Below are positions 1-8,726 of a stretch of DNA of 64,000 nucleotides, piece after piece. The notes under the pieces are model-generated. The model was not told the DNA's origin. It searched no databases and saw only the letters and a list, made by a program, of their open reading frames with translations. Positions within the stretch are counted from its first letter, which is position 1. The number at the start of each line of letters is the position of its first letter. The translations under genes were made by a program, and so were the position numbers. The stretch covers positions 11,988 to 75,987 of the forward strand of contig DAMBQR010000012.1 of the NCBI GenBank assembly GCA_032055545.1. Direction: 5' to 3'. The stretch comes from Pseudescherichia sp032055545 (GTDB taxonomy: Bacteria; Pseudomonadota; Gammaproteobacteria; Enterobacterales; Enterobacteriaceae).

Positions 1-785
1 CAGATCACGCTATTAATGGCTTTTGGCACCATGGTCTGCGGATCTTTACACTCGCCCGCCGCGGTACCCACCAGCTCAATAGAGGCGAAGGCGAAGACCA
101 CACCCTGAACCAGTACCAGCGCAGGCAGCAGGCCGTGCGGGAAGAAGCCGCCGTTATCGGTAATCAGGTGGAAACCGGTAGCGCCCCCATCCAGCGGTTT
201 ACCGGTGCCGAGGAAGATGGTGCCCACGACCAGGAAGACCACGATCGCCAGCACTTTAACCAGCGCAAACCAGAACTCCATCTCGGCGAACCACTTCACG
301 CCGATCATGTTCATGGTGCCGACGATAGCCAGCGCGCCAAGGGCGAAGACCCACTGCGGCACGTCGCCAAACGCGCCCCAGTAGTGCATATAGAGCGCAA
401 CGGCGGTGATATCGACGATGCCGGTCATCGCCCAGTTGATAAAGTACATCCAGCCGGCGACGAACGCGGCTTTCTCACCGAGAAACTCACGGGCGTAGGA
501 GACAAAGCTGCCGCTGGAGGGGCGATGCAGTACCAGCTCGCCCAGCGCGCGCAGAATAAAGAAAGAGAAGATGCCACATACCAGATAGACGATGGCGAGG
601 GAGGGACCTGCCATCTGCAGGCGTGCGCCCGCACCGAGAAATAACCCGGTACCAATCGCGCCGCCGATAGCGATCATCTGCACCTGGCGGTTACCCATTG
701 CCTGCTTGTAGCCCTCTTCATGAGAGTTAAGCCAGCGGCGTTTTGCAGCCTGATGCTCTGCTGCGCTGTTGTTGCTGTTTTTCAT
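1..785 (-). CDS. ansP: L-asparagine permease AnsP (partial, N-terminal part)
   Basis: Amino acid/proton symporter of the APC superfamily that imports asparagine across the inner membrane. The gene runs off the left edge, so only about the first 261 residues are present. The reading frame begins at an ATG at 785 (MKNSNNSAAEHQAAKRRW) and continues with the APC signature AIGGAIGTGLFLGAG and the stretch RALGELVLHRPSSGSF, which I recognise as near-identical to E. coli AnsP. Five or so hydrophobic segments are visible. The 362 bp before 1148 carry its promoter and that of the divergent operon. The assignment to AnsP rather than another APC permease rests on this close match from memory. Confidence 0.93.
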   Translation of the reverse strand, partial: MKNSNNSAAEHQAAKRRWLNSHEEGYKQAMGNRQVQMIAIGGAIGTGLFLGAGARLQMAGPSLAIVYLVCGIFSFFILRALGELVLHRPSSGSFVSYAREFLGEKAAFVAGWMYFINWAMTGIVDITAVALYMHYWGAFGDVPQWVFALGALAIVGTMNMIGVKWFAEMEFWFALVKVLAIVVFLVVGTIFLGTGKPLDGGATGFHLITDNGGFFPHGLLPALVLVQGVVFAFASIELVGTAAGECKDPQTMVPKAINSVI

Positions 786-1147
786 TGCGTTACCTGTTGA
801 CCTGTCTGAATCATCGAGGATGTTTTCATCCGGCCGGAGCGAAACAAACGTTTGCCCTGGCGAATAAATATGCAGTCTTTCCCGCTATTTTGCGGATAGA
901 TAAGACGAAACATGGCGCAGCATCCTACCTGCAATTGATTAGCGACGCAAAAGATACCCAGCGAAAAAATGAGAGCTGTCGCGTGAATTTGTGTGGTCAG
1001 AGGAGAGGCGGTGCCGATACGATTCAGCGTTAAAGGAATGACCCTGTCAGAGCCCAAGCAGGATGGCCGCGGCTTAGCCACTTTTTAGCTAATCAAATGT
1101 AAATTAATTGTTTCACAGTCGTTTCCCGACCTTTTACTAATAGGGAC
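786..1147. other. Intergenic region between divergent ansP and the flavin-oxidoreductase operon
   Basis: 362 bp with no supported gene. It must hold the promoters of ansP (leftward) and of the eight-gene operon starting at 1148 (rightward). It is AT-rich near 1085-1140. I see no sigma-54 element and no clear perfect operator; short open frames here look like chance. Confidence 0.5.
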
Positions 1148-2206
1148 ATGTTTCCTCATCTGAGCGTACGCATGTCATATCGAATTAGTCTGCTGGACAA
1201 AAGCCCCATCGCCGATGGCGAAACGGCAACGGAGGCGCTGGCTCGGACTCTGCAGCTGGCGCAGCTGGCCGAAGAGTGGGGCTATCATCGTTTCTGGATC
1301 GCTGAACATCACAATACTTCCCAGCTGGCCAGCCCGTCACCGGAGCTGGTCATCGCCTGGATCATCGGCCAGACCCGGCGCATCCGCGTCGGCTCCGGCG
1401 GCGTCATGCTGCAACACTACAGTCCCTACAAGGTCGCAGAAAACTTTAACCTTCTCGCCACGCTGGCACCGGGACGTATCGATCTCGGCGTAGGCAAAGC
1501 CCCAGGCGGCCTGCCGCTCTCGACCCGCGCGCTTCAGCAGGGTCTCGATCCGGAGCGATCCGGCACCTTTGCCGACAAGCTGGCGCAGCTCGACAACTGG
1601 CTTTCACTCTCGGTAAACGATCGGCAGCAGGAGAGCCTGCTGGCAACGCCGGTGCCGTCCCACCGCGCCGACGGTTTTCTCCTCGGGGCAAGCGTAGAGA
1701 GCGCCCGCCTGGCGGCCACCCTTGACTGGAACTTTGTCTTTGCCGCGCACCTGAACGGGGATAAAGCCCTGCTCCGCGACGTGCTTACGGCGTGGCAGGC
1801 CCATAGCCAGCGCAGCACGATAGTGGCGGTGCAGGCGATCGTTGCGGACAGCAATGCTGACGCGCAGGCCCTGGCGCAGGAGATAGAGCTGTGGGGCGTA
1901 GAGCTGGAGAACGGCCAACGCGTTACGGTAGCCAGCCAGGAGCAAGCCCAGGCGTTTGCCCGTCAGGCGGGCAGCCCGGCGAAGCAGATTGTTCGCCGGG
2001 ACTCCTCGGCGCTGGTGGGCACGCCGCAAACGGTGCTGGCCGGGCTGAACGCGCTGCACCACGCGTGGGGCATTGACGAATTTATTATCGACACGCCGAT
2101 CACCGGCGGCGCGGCGCGGATTAACTCCCTGCGCCTGCTGGCAGAGGCATGGTCGCAGGAGAAGTGCATTACGGAGGAGGCAGAATGCAGTTTGCACAAC
2201 AGCTGA
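1148..2206 (+). CDS. LLM-class flavin-dependent oxidoreductase (MsnO8-like)
   Basis: Luciferase-like flavin monooxygenase, first gene of an eight-gene operon. The single TIM-barrel domain spans almost the entire 352 residues; typical motifs are RISLLDKSPI near the N terminus, FWIAEHH, RVGSGGVMLQHYSPYKVAE and PGRIDLGVGKAPGG. Such enzymes use reduced FMN and oxygen to attack small organosulfur, amine or other substrates. The substrate is not readable from sequence. A second in-frame ATG at 1172 (MSYRISLL) would give the usual family N terminus, and neither ATG has a strong ribosome site. The end overlaps the next gene by 22 bp, indicating translational coupling. Confidence 0.85.
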   Translation: MFPHLSVRMSYRISLLDKSPIADGETATEALARTLQLAQLAEEWGYHRFWIAEHHNTSQLASPSPELVIAWIIGQTRRIRVGSGGVMLQHYSPYKVAENFNLLATLAPGRIDLGVGKAPGGLPLSTRALQQGLDPERSGTFADKLAQLDNWLSLSVNDRQQESLLATPVPSHRADGFLLGASVESARLAATLDWNFVFAAHLNGDKALLRDVLTAWQAHSQRSTIVAVQAIVADSNADAQALAQEIELWGVELENGQRVTVASQEQAQAFARQAGSPAKQIVRRDSSALVGTPQTVLAGLNALHHAWGIDEFIIDTPITGGAARINSLRLLAEAWSQEKCITEEAECSLHNS

Positions 2207-3306
2207 TTGAGTGGCGGCGCGAGCTGCACCAGTACCCCGAGCTGTCGCTTCAGGAGTTTGAGACGACCCGGCGGATCCGCCAGTGGCTGGAAAACGCCGG
2301 GCTGCGGCTGCTGCCATACGATCTGCCCACCGGGGTGGTCGTGGAGATTGGCTCTGGCGAGAAGGTAATTGCCCTGCGCGGCGACATCGATGCGCTGCCT
2401 ATCGACGAGGCTAGCGGCGTGCCGTTCAGCTCGAAAAACGCTGGGGTTATGCACGCCTGCGGCCATGACGTGCACACCACCGTGATGCTTGGCGCGGCGC
2501 TGCTGCTCAAGGAGCGTGAACACCGGCTGGCGGGCAGGGTACGCATTCTGTTCCAGCCCGCCGAAGAGAACTTTGGCGGTGCGAAACGGCTGATTAGCGC
2601 GGGCGTACTGAATGGCGTCAGCGCCATCTTCGGCATGCATAACGAACCCGGCCTGCCGGTGGACGTGTTTGCCACTCGTGGTGGCCCGTTCTATGCCAAC
2701 GTCGATCGCTTTGTCATTGGCGTTAAAGGCAAGGGAGCGCACGCCGCGCGGCCGCACGAAGGCAATGACGCGATCCTGTTGGCGAGCCAGCTGGTTAACG
2801 CCCTGCAAAGCGTCGCCAGCCGCAACGTTAACACCCTCGACTCGGTGGTGCTCAGCGTGACAAGGATAGCCGGGGGAAACACCTGGAACGTGCTGCCGGA
2901 GACGGTGGAGCTGGAGGGCACGCTGCGTACCCATGACGTAGCGGTTCAGCAGCAGGTGAAGACGCGTGTAAACGAGATTGCCGCCGGGCTGGGACTGGCA
3001 TTTGGCGCAGAGATTGTCGTCAGCTGGTATGACGGTCCGACGGCGCTGGTTAATGACGCGCGCTGGGCCGACTTTGCGCACGACGTCGCCAGCCGGTACG
3101 GCTACGAGACCCGGCACGCCGGACTGCATATGGGCGGGGAGGACTTTGCCGTCTATCTCCAGCACATCCCTGGCGCCTTTGTCAGCATCGGCAGCGCCAG
3201 CGAGTTTGGCCTGCACCACCCGGCGTTTAACCCCGACGAAGCATCAATAGAGGGCGCGGCGCGCTACTTTGCGCTGCTGGCTGAAGAAGCGTTACTGCAA
3301 CCCTAA
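2185..3306 (+). CDS. M20 family metallo-aminoacylase / amidohydrolase
   Basis: Zinc-dependent hydrolase of the M20D (HipO/AMA/YxeP-like) family, expected to remove an N-acyl group from an amino acid in the cytoplasm. The metal-site motifs are visible: RGDIDALPI, HACGHDVHT and FQPAEENFGG. Length (373 aa) is normal. The start at 2185 was chosen because a strong ribosome site (GGAGGAGG) precedes it by 5 bases. In the Bacillus S-(2-succino)cysteine and S-alkylcysteine salvage pathways an M20 enzyme deacetylates the N-acetylated cysteine conjugate; the same company of monooxygenase, GNAT and ABC importer is found here, so that role is inferred. Confidence 0.88.
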   Translation: MQFAQQLIEWRRELHQYPELSLQEFETTRRIRQWLENAGLRLLPYDLPTGVVVEIGSGEKVIALRGDIDALPIDEASGVPFSSKNAGVMHACGHDVHTTVMLGAALLLKEREHRLAGRVRILFQPAEENFGGAKRLISAGVLNGVSAIFGMHNEPGLPVDVFATRGGPFYANVDRFVIGVKGKGAHAARPHEGNDAILLASQLVNALQSVASRNVNTLDSVVLSVTRIAGGNTWNVLPETVELEGTLRTHDVAVQQQVKTRVNEIAAGLGLAFGAEIVVSWYDGPTALVNDARWADFAHDVASRYGYETRHAGLHMGGEDFAVYLQHIPGAFVSIGSASEFGLHHPAFNPDEASIEGAARYFALLAEEALLQP

Positions 3307-3317
3307 AAGGATAATTT

Positions 3318-4631
3318 ATGGCGACTGAAAGACAATTACGACTGGGTACGATCCTGCAGGGCGCATCGGGAAATATGTCTGCCTGGCGTCATCCGGCAGC
3401 CGTGGCCGATGCCAGCATCAACTTTGAGTTTGTAAAGGAGACCGCCCGTAAGGCTGAACAGGGCAAGCTGGACTTCCTGTTCGTGGCCGACGGGTTGTAC
3501 ATCAATGAGAAATCTATTCCGCATTTTTTGAACCGCTTCGAGCCGCTGACGGTGCTCTCCGCGCTCGCCAGCCTGACCCGCCATCTTGGGCTGGTGGGAA
3601 CGCTCTCAACTTCCTACAGCGAGCCGTTTACCGTGGCGCGCCAGTTTGCCAGCCTCGATCATCTGAGCAATGGCCGGGCAGGGTGGAACGTCGTGACTTC
3701 ACCCCTGGAGGGTTCGGCGAAAAACTTCTCCCGGGATAAACACCCCGAGCACGCGCTGCGCTACCGCATCGCCGACGAGTATCTTGAGGTGGTTAAAGGG
3801 CTGTGGGACTCATGGGAAGAGGACGCCTTCGTGCGTAACAAAGAGAGCGGACAATTTTTTGACCCGCAAAAGCTGCACACCCTCAACCACAGCGGTGATT
3901 TCTTCCAGGTCGCCGGGCCGCTCAACATTGGCCGCACGCCGCAGCATCGACCCATTATTTTTCAGGCCGGGGCCTCAGAGGATGGCAAAAAGCTCGCCGC
4001 CCGCCACGCCGATGCCATTTTTACCCACCACGACACCCTGGAGGAGGCCAAAGCCTTCTATCGCGACGTGAAGCAGCAACTGGAGGCTAACCATCGCCGG
4101 CCTGACGACCTCAAGATATTCCAGGGCGTGAGCATTATCGTCGGAGACGATGACGCCGACGTCGAGGCACAGTACCAGACCACCGCCGCGCTGGTGTCGA
4201 TCAACGATGCCCTGAACTACCTTGGCCGCTACTTTGAGCACCACGACTTTAGCCAGTATCCCCTCGACGCGCCGTTCCCGGACATTGGCGAGCTAGGGCA
4301 GAACAGCTTTCGCAGTACCACCGATGAGATTAAGCGTAACGCCCGGGAGCGGGATCTGACTCTGCGCCAGGTGGCGCTGGAGAGCGCCTCGCCGCGGCCG
4401 CGCTTTGCCGGTACCCCGGAGCAGGTAGCCGACGGTCTCCAGCGCTGGTTTGAAGAGCGGGCCGCCGACGGATTTATCATCCAGGGCGGTACGCCGGAGA
4501 GCTTTGCCCACGTTGTGGATCGGGTGGTACCGCTCCTCCAGGCGCGGGGCCTGTTCCGCACCGATTACCCAGGCACCACGCTGCGCGAGACGTTGGGTTT
4601 ATCCGTACCTGACAATCAATTTATAAAATAA
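3318..4631 (+). CDS. NtaA/SnaA/DszA family FMN-dependent monooxygenase
   Basis: Second luciferase-like monooxygenase of the operon, 437 aa, of the NtaA/SnaA/DszA/YxeK group, which are larger than the first enzyme and act with a separate flavin reductase. Recognisable stretches are LQGASGNMSAWRHP, FLFVADGLY, NGRAGWNVVTSP, HALRYRIADEYLEVVKGLWDSWEEDA, HRPIIFQAGAS and DGFIIQGGTPE, which together cover the complete family length. YxeK oxidises N-acetylated S-(2-succino)cysteine in Bacillus; that the present enzyme works on a similar thioether is inference from neighbours. A ribosome site AAAAGGATAA precedes the ATG. Confidence 0.88.
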   Translation: MATERQLRLGTILQGASGNMSAWRHPAAVADASINFEFVKETARKAEQGKLDFLFVADGLYINEKSIPHFLNRFEPLTVLSALASLTRHLGLVGTLSTSYSEPFTVARQFASLDHLSNGRAGWNVVTSPLEGSAKNFSRDKHPEHALRYRIADEYLEVVKGLWDSWEEDAFVRNKESGQFFDPQKLHTLNHSGDFFQVAGPLNIGRTPQHRPIIFQAGASEDGKKLAARHADAIFTHHDTLEEAKAFYRDVKQQLEANHRRPDDLKIFQGVSIIVGDDDADVEAQYQTTAALVSINDALNYLGRYFEHHDFSQYPLDAPFPDIGELGQNSFRSTTDEIKRNARERDLTLRQVALESASPRPRFAGTPEQVADGLQRWFEERAADGFIIQGGTPESFAHVVDRVVPLLQARGLFRTDYPGTTLRETLGLSVPDNQFIK

Positions 4632-4653
4632 TAATTTAATAAGGGAATACGCT

Positions 4654-5586
4654 ATGCAGAGATCAACGTTACTCCTGGCCATTTCACTCGCCCTGGCGCC
4701 GCTGGCGTGGGCTGACAGCGTCAATATTAACGGCACCGGCGTGAGCCTTGAAGCTAACAAAGCGCCCATCAACACGGCCAAAAATGCCGAAGCAATAGCG
4801 GAGCTGCCGCAGGGCTACCGCTTCGCCCAGCCGGGTAAGTTTACCGTGGCGGTGGCGGCGTTAAATTCTCCTCCGCTGACGGTTTTCTCCGACGACAACA
4901 AGACGCTGCTGGGCAGCGAGGTGGATATTGCCCGGCTGGTGGCTGACAGCCTTGGCCTTGAGCTGAACGTCGTGCCGACCTCATGGGAGGACTGGCCGCT
5001 GGGGGTCTCGTCCGGCAAGTATGACGCCGCTATCAGCAATATTACCGTCACCAAAGAGCGCAAAGAGAAGTTCGATTTTGCCACCTATCGTAAAGATTCG
5101 CTGGGCTTCTACGTGAAGTCGAGCAGCCCGGTCAAGTCCATTGAGAAAGCTGAGGATATCGCCGGGCTGCGGATCATTGTGGGATCGGGGACCAACCAGG
5201 AGGCGATCCTGCTGGCGTGGGACAAGGCCAACCAGCAGAAGGGGTTGAAGCCGTTTACCCCGGTCTACACCAAGGATGATGCCGCCCAGACGCTGGCGAT
5301 CCAGTCCGGCCGCGCCGATGCCTTTTTCGGCCCGAACGTGATTGGCGCATGGAAGGCGGCGCTAACTAGCAAGACGAAGCTGGTGGGCAGCGTCGATGGC
5401 GGCTGGCCGAAGGCGGCGCATATTGCGGTGACGCTGAAAAAGGGCAGCGGGCTGGTGGAGCCGGTGCAGACCGCGCTTAATGGTGCGATCAAACGCGGCG
5501 ACTACGACAAGGTGCTGGCCCGCTGGGGAGAGGGGGTAGAGCGTATATCCACCTCCGAGATCAATCCGGCTGGCCTGGGCGATTAA
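4654..5586 (+). CDS. ABC transporter periplasmic substrate-binding protein (polar amino acid type)
   Basis: Periplasmic binding protein of family 3 (SBP_bac_3; cystine/glutamine class), 310 aa. A signal peptide ends near residue 20 (SLALAPLAWA). The binding-fold motifs are GSEVDIARLVADSLGLEL, SWEDWPLGVSSGKYDAAISN, TKERKEKFDFATY and AGLRIIVGSGTNQE. It would deliver substrate to the permease and ATPase encoded just downstream. It is clearly paralogous to the binding protein at 7809-8702, so this importer has two receptors. The ligand is unknown; a cysteine derivative fits the neighbouring enzymes. Confidence 0.88.
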   Translation: MQRSTLLLAISLALAPLAWADSVNINGTGVSLEANKAPINTAKNAEAIAELPQGYRFAQPGKFTVAVAALNSPPLTVFSDDNKTLLGSEVDIARLVADSLGLELNVVPTSWEDWPLGVSSGKYDAAISNITVTKERKEKFDFATYRKDSLGFYVKSSSPVKSIEKAEDIAGLRIIVGSGTNQEAILLAWDKANQQKGLKPFTPVYTKDDAAQTLAIQSGRADAFFGPNVIGAWKAALTSKTKLVGSVDGGWPKAAHIAVTLKKGSGLVEPVQTALNGAIKRGDYDKVLARWGEGVERISTSEINPAGLGD

Positions 5587-5596
5587 GGAGAGAGTC

Positions 5597-6103
5597 ATGC
5601 GCGAACATTTTCGTGATCTCCCGATGGACGCCCCTGAACTGCAACCGATCATCGCGGGACTGTTTGGTGAATACGCTGCCCGCTACGGGGACTACTTCTC
5701 TAAAGATACGGAGGTGGAGCTGAACGAGTGGTTTCTGCCGCCGCAGGGGCTATTTCTGGTGCTCGAGCGCGACGGAGAGATTATCGCCACCGGGGCCTAT
5801 AAACCATTCGACGCGCAGACGGCGGAGATCAAGCGTATCTGGACCCAGCGCACCCTGCGCCAGCAGGGGCTGGCCGGGCGCATGATGCAGGCCCTGGAGC
5901 AGCGGGCGTCCCTTGCAGGCTATCGGCGGATCTTTCTTACCACCGGCTTTCGCCAGCCGGAGGCGGTAAAGCTCTATCTGAGCCTGGGGTATGAAGCCCA
6001 CTTCGATCTCCATCGTGACCCCGAGGAGTACAGCCTGCCGCCCTATGACGGACGGCTGCGCTTTACCATAACGCTGGACGTTGCCCTGCGCCACTCTGCC
6101 TGA
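5597..6103 (+). CDS. GNAT family N-acetyltransferase
   Basis: Cytoplasmic acetyl-CoA-dependent acetyltransferase of 168 aa. The acetyl-CoA loop is the stretch IWTQRTLRQQGLAGRMMQAL, matching the family R/QxxGxG/A pattern, and the C-terminal half has the usual GNAT beta-bulge region (FLTTGFRQPEAVKLYLSLGY). It lies between the binding protein and the permease with 10-bp gaps, firmly in the operon. In the Bacillus yxe operon a GNAT enzyme (YxeL) acetylates the imported cysteine conjugate before oxidation; the same role is plausible here but the acceptor is not proven. Confidence 0.85.
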   Translation: MREHFRDLPMDAPELQPIIAGLFGEYAARYGDYFSKDTEVELNEWFLPPQGLFLVLERDGEIIATGAYKPFDAQTAEIKRIWTQRTLRQQGLAGRMMQALEQRASLAGYRRIFLTTGFRQPEAVKLYLSLGYEAHFDLHRDPEEYSLPPYDGRLRFTITLDVALRHSA

Positions 6104-6112
6104 GGAAAAAAG

Positions 6113-7042
6113 ATGACCACACCAGAAAGTATTAAAGTGATCCCTGCCCGCTATCCGCTGCGCACCCTGGGCGCGTTCGTGGCGCTATTCGTGCTGGCGG
6201 TCGTGATCCAGTCCGTTGCCTTTAATCCACGCTGGGAGTGGCACGTGTTCGCCCGCTGGTTTTTCGATCCGGCGATCCTCTATGGCGTCGGCCAGACGCT
6301 GCTGCTCACCCTGCTGGGGACGGTGCTCAGCGTGATTATCGGTGGCCTGCTGGCGCTGGCTCGCCTCTCATCCTCCTGGCTGCTGAGCAGCCTCGCCTGG
6401 GGCTACATCTGGCTGTTTCGCTCTCTGCCGCTGATTGTGGTGCTGATTATTCTCTATAACTTCTCCTATCTCTACGACACGCTGACCATCGGCATTCCCT
6501 TTACCGCTATTAGCTGGGGGCAGTTTGAGACCATCAACGTGCTGGGGCAGTTCTCAACGGCGGTGGTGGGGCTGACGCTGGTCCAGAGCGCCTATACCGC
6601 TGAGATTATCCGCGGCGGATTTTTGGGCGTCGATCACGGTCAGTACGAGGCCGCTGCCGCCCTGGGCTTACCGGCGTGGCGGCGCACCCTGCGCATCATT
6701 TTGCCTCAGGCGCTGCGCACCATTCTGCCGTCGGGCTTTAACGAAATCATCAGCCTCGCTAAGGGAACGGCGATGGTTTACGTGCTGGCGATGCCGGAGC
6801 TGTTTTATACCATCCAGATGATCTACAACCGTACCCAGGAGGTGATCCCCCTGCTGATGGTCGGCGCGGTGTGGTATCTGGCGATCACCAGCGTGCTGTC
6901 GATTATTCAACATCTTGTGGAGCGCGCTCTGGCCCGCAGCGAACGCCGTTCGGCTATCAACGCCGCGCCGCGCGCCTCCCGTGTCGCCTCGCCAGCAACC
7001 CACGTTAACGCTCAGGAGCCTGTTCATGCCCACCTCTCATAA
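6113..7042 (+). CDS. ABC transporter permease (polar amino acid type)
   Basis: Inner-membrane permease of the HisM/GlnP family, 309 aa, which is longer than typical because of an extra N-terminal hydrophobic segment (FVALFVLAVVIQSVAF) and a polar C-terminal tail. The transport domain carries the EAA loop (YEAAAALGLPAWRRTLRIIL) that docks on the ATPase. A GAGG ribosome site precedes the ATG. The C-terminal coding end overlaps the ATPase gene by 17 bp. A single permease gene suggests a homodimeric channel. Confidence 0.88.
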   Translation: MTTPESIKVIPARYPLRTLGAFVALFVLAVVIQSVAFNPRWEWHVFARWFFDPAILYGVGQTLLLTLLGTVLSVIIGGLLALARLSSSWLLSSLAWGYIWLFRSLPLIVVLIILYNFSYLYDTLTIGIPFTAISWGQFETINVLGQFSTAVVGLTLVQSAYTAEIIRGGFLGVDHGQYEAAAALGLPAWRRTLRIILPQALRTILPSGFNEIISLAKGTAMVYVLAMPELFYTIQMIYNRTQEVIPLLMVGAVWYLAITSVLSIIQHLVERALARSERRSAINAAPRASRVASPATHVNAQEPVHAHLS

Positions 7043-7799
7043 TGGCCATATCTCAATTACCGGCGTCAGCAAATACTTTGGTCGCCACAAGGCGCTGGAC
7101 GGCGTCTCGCTGGAGCTGCCGCCTGGATCGGTAACGGTGATCCTTGGCCCCTCCGGCTCGGGAAAGTCAACGCTGCTGCGGGCTATTAATCATCTGGAGC
7201 GGGTGGATGAGGGCTTTATCCAGATCGACGGGGATTACATCGGCTACCGCCGGGAAGGTGATCGGCTCTACGAGCTGAAAGAGAAAGAGATCCTGCGCCA
7301 GCGCATCAACGTTGGCTACGTTTTCCAGAACTTCAATCTCTTTCCGCATCTGACGGTGCTGGAAAATCTGATTGAAGCGCCCATCGCCCATAAGCAGCTC
7401 AGCCGCAAAGCCGCCGTTGATCGGGCTTACGAACTGTTGGACGTCGTCGGCCTGCGCAATAAGGCCGACGCCTGGTCGCGCCATCTCTCTGGCGGTCAGC
7501 AGCAGCGGATCGCCATTGCCCGCGCGCTGGCGCTGCGTCCACGGGTTATGCTGTTTGATGAGCCGACCTCGGCCCTCGACCCCGAGCTGGTGGGCGAGGT
7601 GCTTGACGTCATCAAAACCCTGGCCCGCTCCGGCACGACGCTGGTGGTCGTTACCCATGAGATCGGCTTTGCTCGCGAAGTGGCGGACAAGGTAGTCTTT
7701 ATGGTGGACGGGAAGATCGTCGAGCAGGGCAGCAGCGAGGCGGTGCTTAACCGCCCGCAGCATCCCCGCACCCAGCAGTTCTTATCAAAAGTGCTTTAG
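7026..7799 (+). CDS. ABC transporter ATP-binding protein (polar amino acid type)
   Basis: ATPase of the GlnQ/HisP/TcyN family, 257 aa. Walker A is GPSGSGKST, the Q-loop is GYVFQNFNLFPHLT, the signature is LSGGQQQRIAIARALAL, Walker B is VMLFDEPTSALDPE and the switch histidine is in VVVTHEIGFA. The start at 7026 (MPTSHNG) has AGGAG 7 bases upstream and overlaps the permease end. A short insert (YRREGDRLYELKEKEILRQ) follows Walker A as in amino acid ATPases of this branch. It energises the importer formed with the permease before it and the two binding proteins. Confidence 0.9.
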   Translation: MPTSHNGHISITGVSKYFGRHKALDGVSLELPPGSVTVILGPSGSGKSTLLRAINHLERVDEGFIQIDGDYIGYRREGDRLYELKEKEILRQRINVGYVFQNFNLFPHLTVLENLIEAPIAHKQLSRKAAVDRAYELLDVVGLRNKADAWSRHLSGGQQQRIAIARALALRPRVMLFDEPTSALDPELVGEVLDVIKTLARSGTTLVVVTHEIGFAREVADKVVFMVDGKIVEQGSSEAVLNRPQHPRTQQFLSKVL

Positions 7800-7808
7800 G
7801 GAGGCGGA

Positions 7809-8702
7809 ATGAAACAGGGACTATTGGCGCTGCTGCTGGTGAGCGCCGGGAGCCATGCGCAGGGAACCATCGACCTTGCGGCAAATGAGAAACCGCTCCA
7901 CAGCGAGCGGGACGAGGCGGCGGTGGCGAAGATCCCGGCTAACTATCGATTTGTGGAGCCAGGGACGCTAACGGTGGCCGTCTCCGCGCTTAACTCGCCG
8001 CCACTGGCGCTGCTGGCCAGCGATAACCGCACGCGGGTAGGCAGCGATCCGGATATCGCCAGACTGCTGGCCGACAGCCTTGGGCTAAAGGTTAAAATCA
8101 TTCCTACTGCCTGGGAGGACTGGCCGCTCGGTATTTCGTCTGGACGTTACGACGTGGCGCTGGTCAATATTGCCGTTACCGAGCAGCGCAAAGAGAAGTT
8201 CGATTTCGCCACTTACCGGGTCGACTCGCTGGCTTTTTCAGTCAAGTCCACCAGCAAGATTGCGGCGATAAGCAAGGCTGAGGATCTGGCCGGATTAAAG
8301 GTGATTGTCGGCTCCGGCACGAATCAGGAAAAAATTCTGCTCGGCTGGAATGAGGAGAACAGGGTGGCCGGACGCCAACCTGCGCTGCCGGTCTATCTTA
8401 CCGACGACGCCTCGGCCAACCTGTTTATTCAGTCGGGCCGGGCTGACGTCTTCTTTGGCCCGCAGTCGGTCGCCGCCTATAAAGCGGCGCTAAACGGGAC
8501 CACCAGGGTAGTCGGTCTCGGCCCTAAAAAGGCCTATGTCGCGACAACAACCAAAAAGGGCAATGGCCTCGCCACAGCGTTACAGGCTGCACTGAATGGG
8601 GCGATAGCCCGTGGTGAGTATCAGCGGGTGTTGAGCCGCTGGGGCGAGCAAGGGGAGGCGGTTAACGCCTCCGTATTAAATCCACCAGGGATCACCTACT
8701 GA
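7809..8702 (+). CDS. Second ABC transporter periplasmic substrate-binding protein
   Basis: Last gene of the operon; 297 aa binding protein of family 3 with a short signal peptide ending near residue 18 (LLLVSAGSHA). It aligns along its length with the binding protein at 4654-5586: both share ALNSPPL, DIARLLADSLGL, WEDWPLGISSGRYD, RKEKFDFATYR and VGSGTNQE. The pair probably arose by duplication and may widen the range of ligands handled by one permease/ATPase. A GAGGCGGA ribosome site precedes the ATG. Confidence 0.87.
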   Translation: MKQGLLALLLVSAGSHAQGTIDLAANEKPLHSERDEAAVAKIPANYRFVEPGTLTVAVSALNSPPLALLASDNRTRVGSDPDIARLLADSLGLKVKIIPTAWEDWPLGISSGRYDVALVNIAVTEQRKEKFDFATYRVDSLAFSVKSTSKIAAISKAEDLAGLKVIVGSGTNQEKILLGWNEENRVAGRQPALPVYLTDDASANLFIQSGRADVFFGPQSVAAYKAALNGTTRVVGLGPKKAYVATTTKKGNGLATALQAALNGAIARGEYQRVLSRWGEQGEAVNASVLNPPGITY

Positions 8703-8726
8703 GAAAAGACCGCGGCCTGACAGGCG

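Noticed and set aside
1963..3219. Long open frame on the minus strand opposite the M20 and LLM genes
   Set aside because: Low-complexity, Arg/Ala/Gly-rich translation without family marks, fully antisense to well-supported genes; an effect of high GC.
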